Assembly (NCBI GenBank): GCA_050945515.1
Contig: JBMNTB010000034.1
Span: forward strand, 1-15,991
Direction of reading: 5' to 3'
DNA length: 15,991 bases
Source: UBA1046 sp050945515
Lineage (GTDB): Bacteria; Bacillota; Clostridia; Saccharofermentanales; DTU023
Shown: in pieces, positions 6,786-14,242 of the stretch
Layout of the letters: each line of letters opens with the position of its first letter
Position numbering within the stretch: position 1 is the first letter of the stretch
Position numbers and translations under genes: made by a program
The notes under the pieces: model-generated
The model's input: the letters and a program-made list of their open reading frames with translations, nothing else
Databases searched by the model: none
Told to the model about the DNA's origin: nothing

Positions 6786-7730
6786 ATGAATCAGGTTAAT
6801 TCACCTGGCACAAGCAAACAGGTCAAGACTGAAGTCACAGTCGGCAACGTCCGACTTAAGAATCCCGTTCTGGCAGCTTCCGGCACTTTCGGCTTCGGAG
6901 CTGAACTTGCCCCTTACTATGATCTGTCCTGCCTAGGCGGAATCTGCACTAAAGGTCTGACCCTGCAGCCGCGTATCGGCAATCCTCCACCGCGTGTCGC
7001 CGAAACCAAGAGCGGCATGCTCAATGCCGTAGGACTGCAAAACCCGGGCGTAGACGTCTTCGTCACAGAAATCTTGCCGGAAATGCTGACCTATGATACG
7101 GCGATCATCGTCAATGTAGCCGGCAACAGCAAAGAGGATTATGTTGAGATGGTACGGATTCTCAGCGCTACTGAGGTCACGGCGCTGGAGCTGAATCTCT
7201 CTTGTCCCAATGTCAGCGCCGGCTGTATGTCAATCGGTGCCGAGCCGGAGCAGGTCTGGGAAGTTGTCGCCTCTTGTCGTGCTGTGACGGATAAACCGCT
7301 CTGGGTCAAGTTGACGCCCAATGTTACTTCAATCTCGGCGGTCGCACGTGCGGCAGAAGAGGCAGGAGCAGATGCACTGGTGCTGATCAATACTTTACTG
7401 GGAATGGCAGTTAATCTGAAAACGGAGCGCCCCGTGCTGCGCAATAATACCGGCGGTCTGTCCGGTCCGGCCATTAAGCCGGTCGCTTTGCGCATGGTCT
7501 ATGAAGCACATCGCGATACCAATCTGCCTATCGTGGGGCTGGGCGGTATCGCTGCGGCCGAAGACGCCCTGGAATTCATGCTCTGCGGCGCCTCAGCCGT
7601 CCAGGTAGGCACCGCTGCTATGATCGATCCGGACCTGATCTTCCGCCTACCTGCAGAAATGGCGGCAATCGCCGGCGCCGCCGGACACGACAATCTAGCC
7701 CGCTACACCGGACAACTGCTTCCCTGGTAA
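6786..7730 (+). CDS. pyrD: Dihydroorotate dehydrogenase, class 1B catalytic subunit
   Basis: The 314-residue FMN enzyme oxidises dihydroorotate to orotate. NLSCPN carries the class 1 catalytic base Cys140. Other family segments are LAASGTFGFG near the N terminus, GLQNPGV, VKLTPNV, LINTLLGMA, GGLSGPAIKP and GLGGIAAAEDALEFMLCGASAVQVGTA in pieces, the last forming the FMN phosphate site. The ATG at 6786 has AGAGGAGA about 8 nt upstream; the start at 6765 would overlap pyrK and lacks such a site. Pairing with pyrK marks it as the NAD+-linked 1B type. It is the last gene of the contiguous pyr cluster; the hairpin at 7775 follows. Confidence 0.97.
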   Translation: MNQVNSPGTSKQVKTEVTVGNVRLKNPVLAASGTFGFGAELAPYYDLSCLGGICTKGLTLQPRIGNPPPRVAETKSGMLNAVGLQNPGVDVFVTEILPEMLTYDTAIIVNVAGNSKEDYVEMVRILSATEVTALELNLSCPNVSAGCMSIGAEPEQVWEVVASCRAVTDKPLWVKLTPNVTSISAVARAAEEAGADALVLINTLLGMAVNLKTERPVLRNNTGGLSGPAIKPVALRMVYEAHRDTNLPIVGLGGIAAAEDALEFMLCGASAVQVGTAAMIDPDLIFRLPAEMAAIAGAAGHDNLARYTGQLLPW

Positions 7731-7774
7731 AAATAGAATCGACACTGACGGGATTACACATCAAAGGATAAGTA

Positions 7775-7800
7775 AAGGGGCTGTCTGCAGACAGCCCCTT
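7775..7800. terminator. Bidirectional terminator between convergent pyrD and oppA
   Basis: A perfect 11-bp stem (AAGGGGCTGTC pairing with GACAGCCCCTT) encloses a TGCA loop. It lies between the 3' ends of two convergent operons. The T-tracts after the stem are short on both strands (CTTT on the minus strand), so it may be leaky, but stem strength and placement make a two-way terminator the best reading. Confidence 0.8.
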
Positions 7801-7833
7801 GATCAAACGTGATCTGTACAACTCTCAGACCGC

Positions 7834-9561
7834 CTATTTCTCGATATAGGCATCGCGGAAAGACAAGACACCAAGAGCACTCAGGAACCAGCCCTTGACA
7901 TAAGGCTTCATCATCATGGTCGTAGAACCGTAATAGAGCGACAGGAAAGGAGAATCTTCCATCAGCAGATCTTCGGCCTCATGCATCTTTACAAGTGCTT
8001 TAGCGGGATCAACTTCAGATTGAATCTGAGCCAGGAGCTCATCATAGGCCGGATTACTATAGCGGGAATAGTTAGTATAGTCTCCCGTCTTATACATGGG
8101 GAAGAAAGTCATGGGATGCAGATAATCTGCAGTCCAGCCCAAGGCGGATACTTCATAATCACCAGCTTTTATTTCATCAAAGTAAACTGCCCATTCCTTC
8201 GTGGAGATATCCACATTGATTTCCAGATTTTCTGTCAACATTTGGGCAATCGCTTCTGCCAGCAATTTAACCTGGGGATCGGTATAGTAAGCAAGTTTCA
8301 TGGTCGGGAAGCCCTCACCGCCCGGATAACCTGCCTCAGCCAAAAGTTTCCTGGCTTCTTCCACATTGGCATTGGCCGTAATATCATAGGAGGAACGTCC
8401 CTCGATATAGTCTTTGCCGTCGTAGGAATACCCCGGAGGGATAAGCCCGCTGGCAAACTTGGCCGAATTGTTCATGACATTGTCGATCAGGCTTTGGCGG
8501 TCAATCGCCAGATTCAGTGCCTTGCGCACGCGGGCATCATTATAAGGTGCCTTCTCACAATTTATCACATAAAAAGTGTGAGCGAAGATAGGGAAAGTAA
8601 AGATATCGTCACTTTCAGCTTTCAGCTTCATAATTTCAGCATTTGGAACATTTCTGAAGCCGTCAATTTGATCACTCTGGAAAGCTGTCAGGGCCGTAGA
8701 CTGATCAGTTATATAGCGATAAAGAATTTTTTCCAATTTTACATTGGCAGCATCCCAGTAATGTTCATTCTTGACCAAAGTAACAGATTCACCCATCTTC
8801 ATTTCCGTAATTTCGAAGGGCCCATTACAGATATAAGATTCAGGCTTGAGTGTCCAATCCTTACCATATTTTTCAATCGTGGCTTGTTGAACCGGTGAGT
8901 AAACCGGCATTGTTAGGATCTGGATATAAAACGGTGCCGGAGCTTTAAGCGTAATAATAAAGGTATTGTCATCCGGTGCTTCACAACCTACTTCACTGAA
9001 TTCAACCTTGCCATCGTAGAATTCCTGGGCATTAACCACATAGTCCGTCAGCATGGTTAGATACTGTGCCGCAGTATCCGGTGTGAGAACATGTTGGAAA
9101 GCATACATAAAATCCTGTGAAGTCAGGGGACTACCATCGTTCCACTTCAAGCCCTCACGTAAGGTGAAGGTGTAGGTTGTACCATCTGGAGAAATCTCCC
9201 ATTTTTCTGCCATTCCCGGCACAACTTCATTATTAGCGTCAATGCGGACCAGTCCTTCAAAACAGTTTCCTAGAAAAGGCGTAGCAAAAGAGTTCGCTGT
9301 AACACTGGGGTCAATTCCATCGGGAACATTGTGCAATACGAACAGCAGCTCTTGCTCAGAGCCTTCTGTTGGTTCTGCCGGAGTTTCAGTATCGGCATCG
9401 TCTGATGATAGATCGTCAGCGGGCGTTGTTACATCGGCTTCTCCCGCCGTTTCGTCTTGAGCAGCATCAGGTGTTTTTTCTTTGTCTTTACTACTGCAGG
9501 CAGTCAAAACAACGGCCAGAATTAGCAGTAGTGACAAAAGGATTGTTGTAAACTTTTTCAT
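7834..9561 (-). CDS. oppA: Oligopeptide ABC transporter substrate-binding lipoprotein
   Basis: The 575-residue protein captures peptides outside the cell for the OppBCDF importer. It has a lipoprotein signal: basic MKK, a hydrophobic stretch and the lipobox LTAC, with Cys22 as the lipid-anchored residue. A ~50-residue linker rich in Asp, Glu, Thr, Ala and Pro comes next, then the SBP family 5 domain. Family landmarks include GLVRIDANNEVVPGMAEKWE, TYTFTLREGLKWNDGSPLTS and a segment KALNLAIDRQSL. The ATG at 9561 has AAGGAGGA at good spacing. It is the last gene of the opp operon, 27 nt after oppF. Specificity cannot be told; dipeptide or nickel-binding relatives share the fold, but the complete oppBCDF set favours oligopeptides. 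Confidence 0.94.
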   Translation of the reverse strand: MKKFTTILLSLLLILAVVLTACSSKDKEKTPDAAQDETAGEADVTTPADDLSSDDADTETPAEPTEGSEQELLFVLHNVPDGIDPSVTANSFATPFLGNCFEGLVRIDANNEVVPGMAEKWEISPDGTTYTFTLREGLKWNDGSPLTSQDFMYAFQHVLTPDTAAQYLTMLTDYVVNAQEFYDGKVEFSEVGCEAPDDNTFIITLKAPAPFYIQILTMPVYSPVQQATIEKYGKDWTLKPESYICNGPFEITEMKMGESVTLVKNEHYWDAANVKLEKILYRYITDQSTALTAFQSDQIDGFRNVPNAEIMKLKAESDDIFTFPIFAHTFYVINCEKAPYNDARVRKALNLAIDRQSLIDNVMNNSAKFASGLIPPGYSYDGKDYIEGRSSYDITANANVEEARKLLAEAGYPGGEGFPTMKLAYYTDPQVKLLAEAIAQMLTENLEINVDISTKEWAVYFDEIKAGDYEVSALGWTADYLHPMTFFPMYKTGDYTNYSRYSNPAYDELLAQIQSEVDPAKALVKMHEAEDLLMEDSPFLSLYYGSTTMMMKPYVKGWFLSALGVLSFRDAYIEK

Positions 9562-9588
9562 TTTTTCCTCCTTATTGTTGGTTCTGTA

Positions 9589-10554
9589 TTATTTATACAG
9601 ATGACAGGCAACATAATGTCCACCGCCGATATCGAACAGGGGCGGGCTAACTTCGCTGCATATCGGCATAACCTGCTTGCAGCGGGTGCGGAAACGGCAA
9701 CCTGAAGGCGGAGTAATAGGGCTGGGAATGTCGCCTTCGATACCGCTTTCTTCTTTTTGACGTGCCAGTTTGGGTGAACGCACCGGCACACTCTTTAACA
9801 AGCCGATTGTATAAGGGTGGCTAGGATTGCTATAGATCTCTTTCGATTCACATAGTTCAACCAGTTGACCGAGATACATAACCCCCACCGTATCTGACAC
9901 ATAGCGTACCATTGATAAGTCATGTGCAATAAAGAGATAAGTTATGTTGAGGTTAGATTGTAATTCCTTCAGCAAGTTAATAACTTGAGCCTGAATCGAG
10001 ACGTCCAAGGCCGAGATCGGCTCATCACAGATAACCACACTTGGATTGAGAACCAGAGCCCGGGCAACACCGATACGCTGCCTTTGGCCACCGGAAAACT
10101 CATGGGGATATCTGGTTGCATGTTCTTCACCTAGACCCACCATACGAAGGATAGTGCTCACAAGCTCATTGCGCTCAGATTTACTGCCACCAATATTGTG
10201 AGCTTTTAGTGGTTCAGAAATAATCTGGCGCACATTCATACGTGGATTTAAGGAGGAGTAGGGGTCCTGGAAAATCATTTGAATATTTTTGCGCAGGGGC
10301 TTCAACTCTCTCTGCGGCAACTGGGAGATATCTTGACCATTGAAGATGATCTGACCTGAGGTTGGCTCATAGATACGAATAATAGTTCGTGCACAAGTTG
10401 ACTTGCCACAACCTGACTCACCGACCAGCCCCATTGTCTGACCCTCTTTAATAGCAAAGTTGACATTGTCTACGGCATGAACTATCGTATTTTTCCGTTT
10501 ATTTACCAAAAAGTGTTTGGTCAGGTTCTTAACTTCAAGAATCACTTTACTCAT
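9589..10554 (-). CDS. oppF: Oligopeptide ABC transporter ATP-binding protein OppF
   Basis: The 321-residue cytoplasmic ATPase is one of two that power peptide import. Walker A is GESGCGKST, the Q-loop segment is MIFQDPYSSLNP, the ABC signature is SGGQRQRIGVARAL, and Walker B is VVICDEPISALD, followed by the switch histidine in IAHDLS. The C-terminal oligopeptide-transporter region has cysteines in GCRFRTRCKQVMPIC, which in some relatives bind an iron-sulfur cluster. The ATG has an ideal AGGAGGTG site, and its first bases overlap the oppD stop (ATGA), implying translational coupling. Typical length. Confidence 0.96.
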   Translation of the reverse strand: MSKVILEVKNLTKHFLVNKRKNTIVHAVDNVNFAIKEGQTMGLVGESGCGKSTCARTIIRIYEPTSGQIIFNGQDISQLPQRELKPLRKNIQMIFQDPYSSLNPRMNVRQIISEPLKAHNIGGSKSERNELVSTILRMVGLGEEHATRYPHEFSGGQRQRIGVARALVLNPSVVICDEPISALDVSIQAQVINLLKELQSNLNITYLFIAHDLSMVRYVSDTVGVMYLGQLVELCESKEIYSNPSHPYTIGLLKSVPVRSPKLARQKEESGIEGDIPSPITPPSGCRFRTRCKQVMPICSEVSPPLFDIGGGHYVACHLYK

Positions 10555-11588
10555 TGCTGCACCTCCTGGATCCGTTCACGCTCAGTACGATTGAAAGGAT
10601 TGTCCTCATCAGGTGCATTTGTAGAAAGCAGCCAGCACCGTGAATAATGATTTTGCTCAACCAAATAAAATGGTGGCATTTCTGTCGCGCAGATATTCCT
10701 GGCGTATTGGCATCTAAGGCAAAAAGGACAACCTGCCGGTGGATTAAGCATATCCGGTGGCGAACCCGGAATGGGAATCAGGGGCGATTCTTTATCCTGA
10801 TCAATTGAGGGCATAGAGAGCATCAAACCATGTGTATAGGGGTGCATAGGGCGCTCAAAGAGATTGTCCACCGGCGAAGTTTCCATAACCATACCGCCAT
10901 ACATGACACAGACACGATCACAGATCTCCGCTACAACACCCAGATCATGGGTAATGAAGATGATGCTCATACCGAGATCCTTGCGCAATTGGGACAACAT
11001 TTTTAGTATTTGAGCCTGGATGGTTACATCTAGGGCAGTGGTTGGCTCATCAGCAATTAGGATGTCCGGGTGGCAAGCTAAAGCAATTGAGATCATAACT
11101 CGCTGGCGCATACCGCCAGAAAACTCATGCGGATACGAGTTATACCGTTTTTCCGGTTCTGGAATGCGGGTCTGATGAAACAATTCTAAAACTTCAGCTT
11201 TAACCTGCGCATTGCTTTTTTTAGGGAAATGGGTTCGGATCATCTCACCAACCTGTTTACCTACTGTCATTAGAGGGTTAAGGGATGACATAGGATCCTG
11301 GAAGACCATGGCAATATCTTTGCCACGAATGCTACGAATTTCTTTTTTAGAAATCATGGCAATATTCTTACCCCGGAAAATGATTTCGCCGGACTTGATC
11401 TTAGCAGTATCCGCCAGCAGATGCAGGATAGACATTGCCGTGACACTTTTGCCGCTACCTGATTCACCCACAATACCAAGCACTTCTCCGGGCATAACAT
11501 CAAAAGAAACACCACGAACCGCTTTTAATTCACCGTTGCTTGTATAGAAAGATGTGTTAAGATCTTTGATCTGTAATACCGGATCCAT
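10551..11588 (-). CDS. oppD: Oligopeptide ABC transporter ATP-binding protein OppD
   Basis: The 345-residue partner ATPase of OppF has Walker A GESGSGKSV, Q-loop MVFQDPMSSLNP, signature SGGMRQRVMISIAL, Walker B ILIADEPTTALD and the switch histidine in FITHDLG. Its C-terminal region has the cysteine cluster GCPFCLRCQYARNIC found in OppD/DppD proteins. The ATG at 11588 follows GAGGAAAT; the SD region is part of an 11-bp direct duplication that also holds the oppC stop codon. The 3' end overlaps oppF by 4 nt. Confidence 0.96.
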   Translation of the reverse strand: MDPVLQIKDLNTSFYTSNGELKAVRGVSFDVMPGEVLGIVGESGSGKSVTAMSILHLLADTAKIKSGEIIFRGKNIAMISKKEIRSIRGKDIAMVFQDPMSSLNPLMTVGKQVGEMIRTHFPKKSNAQVKAEVLELFHQTRIPEPEKRYNSYPHEFSGGMRQRVMISIALACHPDILIADEPTTALDVTIQAQILKMLSQLRKDLGMSIIFITHDLGVVAEICDRVCVMYGGMVMETSPVDNLFERPMHPYTHGLMLSMPSIDQDKESPLIPIPGSPPDMLNPPAGCPFCLRCQYARNICATEMPPFYLVEQNHYSRCWLLSTNAPDEDNPFNRTERERIQEVQQ

Positions 11589-11610
11589 ATTTCCTCACTA
11601 TTTCCTCACT
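11589..11610 (-). repeat. 11-bp direct duplication at the oppC-oppD junction
   Basis: On the minus strand AGTGAGGAAAT occurs twice in a row (11610-11600 and 11599-11589). The first copy holds the oppC stop codon (TGA) and the second gives the SD for oppD. It doubles the ribosome binding site ahead of oppD. Confidence 0.8.
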
Positions 11611-12751
11611 TTTTAAGCTTAGGATCAAGAGCATCTCGTAATCCATCGCCAACAAAATTGAATGCAAACATAATTAGACAAATCAGAATTGAGGGAATAA
11701 ATAACTGATGTGGTGTTGACCTAAGTGTCTGCAGAGCATCATTACACATCGTTCCCAGACTAGCCATTGGTGGAGCAATTCCCAAACCAATAAAACTCAT
11801 AAAAGCTTCAATAAAAATTGCCGAAGGTACAAGCATGGTTGCAGTAACTAGAATTGGGCCCATCGCATTAGGCAATAAATGCTTAAACAAAATTACTGAA
11901 CTGCTTGAACCTATGGAACGAGCTGCTAAGACAAAGTCGTTATTTTTCAAAGAGAAAATCTGACCTCTTACTACCCGTGCCATATTGACCCAGTATACAC
12001 TGGACAGGGCGATAATAATGCTTAAGAAGCCGCTATCCAGCACAACCATGATGAGAATCACATATAGAGTTAAGGGAATAGTATTGATGATATCGACTAT
12101 TCTCATCATAATACTATCAACGGTTCCTCCAGCAAAAGCTGAAATGCCCCCGTATATGATTCCAATGGTCATATTCACCAAGGTAGCAATAAAAGCAACG
12201 ATTAAAGACACCCTAGTTCCATACATGCTCCTGGTTAACATATCGCGACCCAAGGCATCTGTTCCCAGCCGATAATCTTTGAGCCAGATTTTCTTTTGCG
12301 TTAAATCCTGTGCAATTTCCCCATCAATAATAAAGGCAGCCGGTTTAGTGCGATAATTGATGGCGATAGCAGTACCCTCATCGTCGAATTCCATAGTTTT
12401 TTTAAACGGATCCTCCGACTGGAGCGGCAAGGTCTTGAGTAGTGTGCCATCCTCAGTAAGCTTAACAATTTTGAGATTTGCCGTGATAAAATACCAACCA
12501 TTATCTATATATGTCGCATTGATTGTAGGCGGTAGATTGCTGTATTCTAAGGACTGTTTGTCATAGCTGTAAGGGGAATATAACGGTCCAAGAAAGGCAA
12601 AGCCTAAAAGTAATACGATCAGAATCATTCCCAGCAAAGCGAGCTTTTTCTTAAAAAAGCGGTACATAACATCGCGGAAATACGATCTGTTTTTGGACCA
12701 AATTTTCTCTCGCAATTCACTGCTGCTTTCAAATTTATCCCAATCATTCAT
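11606..12751 (-). CDS. oppC: Oligopeptide ABC transporter permease OppC with extended external loop
   Basis: The 381-residue inner-membrane permease forms half of the peptide channel with OppB. The first membrane segment lies near residues 37-56 and the five others follow residue ~160. The EAA-type cytoplasmic loop is visible (VLAARSIGSSSSVILFKHLLPNA), and the family motif GTDALGRDMLTR precedes the second segment. Between the first membrane helix and that motif there are about 80 extra residues, predicted extracytoplasmic and rich in alternating hydrophobic residues and Gly/Asp turns, which suggests a small beta domain. Common OppC proteins have a short loop there and total ~300 residues. The ATG at 12751 follows AGAGG by about 9 nt; the gap to oppB is 11 nt. 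Confidence 0.92.
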   Translation of the reverse strand: MNDWDKFESSSELREKIWSKNRSYFRDVMYRFFKKKLALLGMILIVLLLGFAFLGPLYSPYSYDKQSLEYSNLPPTINATYIDNGWYFITANLKIVKLTEDGTLLKTLPLQSEDPFKKTMEFDDEGTAIAINYRTKPAAFIIDGEIAQDLTQKKIWLKDYRLGTDALGRDMLTRSMYGTRVSLIVAFIATLVNMTIGIIYGGISAFAGGTVDSIMMRIVDIINTIPLTLYVILIMVVLDSGFLSIIIALSSVYWVNMARVVRGQIFSLKNNDFVLAARSIGSSSSVILFKHLLPNAMGPILVTATMLVPSAIFIEAFMSFIGLGIAPPMASLGTMCNDALQTLRSTPHQLFIPSILICLIMFAFNFVGDGLRDALDPKLKK

Positions 12752-12762
12752 TGTTTATGCCT

Positions 12763-13683
12763 CTACTGATCAAGTTTAATGCGCGGGTCAATAAGGATAT
12801 AGAAGATATCCACTATAAAAACCATGATAATTAAGAAAGCCGCATAAAAGAATGTAATGCCCATGATGGCCGTATAATCTCGCTGACCGACGCTGTCTAC
12901 AAAGTGAATGCCCATCCCTGGAATAGCAAAGATCTTCTCTATCACAAAAGATCCGGTTAATAAGCTGGCAACTGTGGGACCCAGAACAGTAATAACGGGA
13001 ATTAACGCATTACGTAGGGCATGTTTGGTAATTACCTGTGTCTCAGTAAGCCCCTTGGACCTTGCAGTTCTGATATAGTCCTGCCCCATAACTTCCAACA
13101 GACTGGAACGCATCAAGCGTGATATGAAAGCAACAGAATATCCACCCAATGCTATAACAGGCAGGACATAAGATGACCACTCATTATTCCAGAAAGTTGG
13201 GAAAACTTCCAATTTATAACTAAAGAAGTACATTAGCAAAGTAGCCACCACAAAGGAAGGAATTGTCACACCTAAAGTCGCAATGACCAGGACTAGGCCA
13301 TCTTGCCATTTGTTATTTTTTAATGCCGCCCAAATGCCTAGAGGAATAGCAGCAACCAAGACAAAGATAATTGTTACACCGCCGACTTTAGCTGAAAAAG
13401 GAAAACCATTGGCCACAAAATCATTGACAGTTTTACCCTGATATTTCATAGAAGGGCCCAGATCAAAAGTAAACAAACCCTTGACATAATCAAAAAACTG
13501 GACAGGTAAAGGATCGTCTAAATGATATTTTTCATTAAGGGCGGCTTCTACTTGAGGCGGCAATCGTTTCTCACGCGTGAAGGGGCCGCCGGGGACAGAA
13601 TGCATTAATATAAAAGTCACTAAAACAACAATGAACAGCGACAGGAACATCAATGCAACGCGTTTAAGAATAAATTTAGCCAT
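12763..13683 (-). CDS. oppB: Oligopeptide ABC transporter permease OppB
   Basis: The 306-residue permease is the first opp gene. An N-terminal membrane helix (residues ~9-28) is followed by HSVPGGPF, an OppB/DppB landmark, then five further membrane segments. The EAA loop is seen in YIRTARSKGLTETQVITKHALRNALIPV, split here as YIRTARSKGL and KHALRNALIPV. The C-terminal motif IFAIPGMG is also typical. The only in-frame start is the ATG at 13683, since stops lie just upstream in that frame, yet it has no good SD at normal distance. A mini-frame ending 8 nt inside oppB may supply ribosomes by coupling. Length is normal. Confidence 0.94.
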   Translation of the reverse strand: MAKFILKRVALMFLSLFIVVLVTFILMHSVPGGPFTREKRLPPQVEAALNEKYHLDDPLPVQFFDYVKGLFTFDLGPSMKYQGKTVNDFVANGFPFSAKVGGVTIIFVLVAAIPLGIWAALKNNKWQDGLVLVIATLGVTIPSFVVATLLMYFFSYKLEVFPTFWNNEWSSYVLPVIALGGYSVAFISRLMRSSLLEVMGQDYIRTARSKGLTETQVITKHALRNALIPVITVLGPTVASLLTGSFVIEKIFAIPGMGIHFVDSVGQRDYTAIMGITFFYAAFLIIMVFIVDIFYILIDPRIKLDQ

Positions 13684-13741
13684 TTTTGTTTCTCACTACC
13701 TCTGTTCCGAAATTGGTGTCAAAACTAATTCGTGCAGACAC
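13676..13741 (-). CDS. Possible 21-codon leader peptide overlapping oppB start
   Basis: On the minus strand a GTG at 13741 follows GGAGGA by 6 nt, the best SD in the region, and opens a 21-codon frame that stops at 13678-13676, overlapping the first codons of oppB by 8 nt. The arrangement would let terminating ribosomes restart at oppB. The GTG lies in one arm of a 6-bp hairpin (GGTGTC at 13742-13737, GACACC at 13720-13715), which could limit access. The peptide has no recognisable family. Alternatively the SD is fortuitous. Confidence 0.35.
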   Translation of the reverse strand: MSARISFDTNFGTEVVRNKNG

Positions 13742-13915
13742 CGATCTTCCTCCGTACTAGCTCATTAATAAGAAGATAAAACACTTAGAAAAACTAACGC
13801 GGAGACATACGAATTGGGCTTGGAAAATGATATTTTAGTTCAGTATTTTTTATAACTCCCTCCTTTATTTAAATATTAAAATAATGCCTTAAGGCTAAAT
13901 AGATTCTTTGCAACA

Positions 13916-13944
13916 ATTTTATGACAAGTAAGGAAAATAAACAA
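13916..13944 (-). promoter_or_regulatory. Candidate opp operon promoter
   Basis: On the minus strand TTGTTT (13944-13939), a 17-nt spacer and TAAAAT (13921-13916) predict a start near 13909 and a leader of ~225 nt before oppB. An isolated perfect TATAAT (13973-13968) lies further upstream but has no matching -35 box. In DNA this AT-rich, promoter-like matches arise by chance, so this is tentative. Confidence 0.4.
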
Positions 13945-14019
13945 TAGCTTATAAATATTGGACTAGAATTATACGAAATATGCTGCAAACGGAATCTCAC
14001 AAGCCGTATTTTTCTTCAG

Positions 14020-14035
14020 ATATCACGCGTGATAT
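14020..14035. promoter_or_regulatory. 16-bp perfect palindrome, possible operator
   Basis: ATATCACGCGTGATAT is perfectly symmetric, with partial symmetry continuing outward (TTCAG on the left against TTCAA on the right). It sits between the opp and orf14243 promoter candidates, where a transcription factor could control both. The inner 10 bp, TCACGCGTGA, recur inside oppB at 13571-13580. I do not recognise the regulator. Confidence 0.45.
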
Positions 14036-14080
14036 TTCAAAAAGTGTAAATATTTCATTTATTTGAAGTATTTTCTGGTT

Positions 14081-14108
14081 TTGCTGCTAAAATAAGTTCG
14101 GTTATGAT
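14081..14108 (+). promoter_or_regulatory. Candidate promoter for orf14243 and pyrE
   Basis: TTGCTG (14081-14086), a 16-nt spacer and TATGAT (14103-14108) lie about 135 bp upstream of the small membrane gene. It is the best plus-strand match in the region and the only visible source of pyrE transcription, but is weak. Confidence 0.35.
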
Positions 14109-14242
14109 AATAATGTCCGTCATTGTGGATCCTTTAGGGTACTGCCCCTGGTAAGTGAAACCGGAAATGAGTAATGCTAAGAAAAGAAACCTGGCAGCCT
14201 CAGTCATAATGGACAAAGCTATTTGGAATCCGGAGGACATAA

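Larger units (their letters stand above)
13684..14242. other. AT-rich intergenic region between divergent opp and orf14243/pyrE
   Basis: This 559-bp region lies between oppB (minus) and the small membrane gene (plus). It is strongly AT-rich. It holds candidate promoters on both strands, a 16-bp palindrome at 14020-14035, the possible oppB leader frame and a GCCTTAAGGC palindrome at 13886-13895. A 61-codon minus-strand frame at 14055-14240 has no SD and is not called. Confidence 0.6.

Noticed and set aside
7981..8898. 305-codon plus-strand frame opposite oppA
   Set aside because: It is the antisense shadow of the clearly recognised OppA coding sequence.
13886..13895. GCCTTAAGGC palindrome in the opp leader
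   Set aside because: A 10-bp palindrome with no loop cannot form a stable hairpin, and no second copy was seen.
14055..14240. 61-codon minus-strand frame upstream of orf14243
   Set aside because: Hydrophobic in part, but no SD before its start and no recognised pattern; likely chance in AT-rich DNA.
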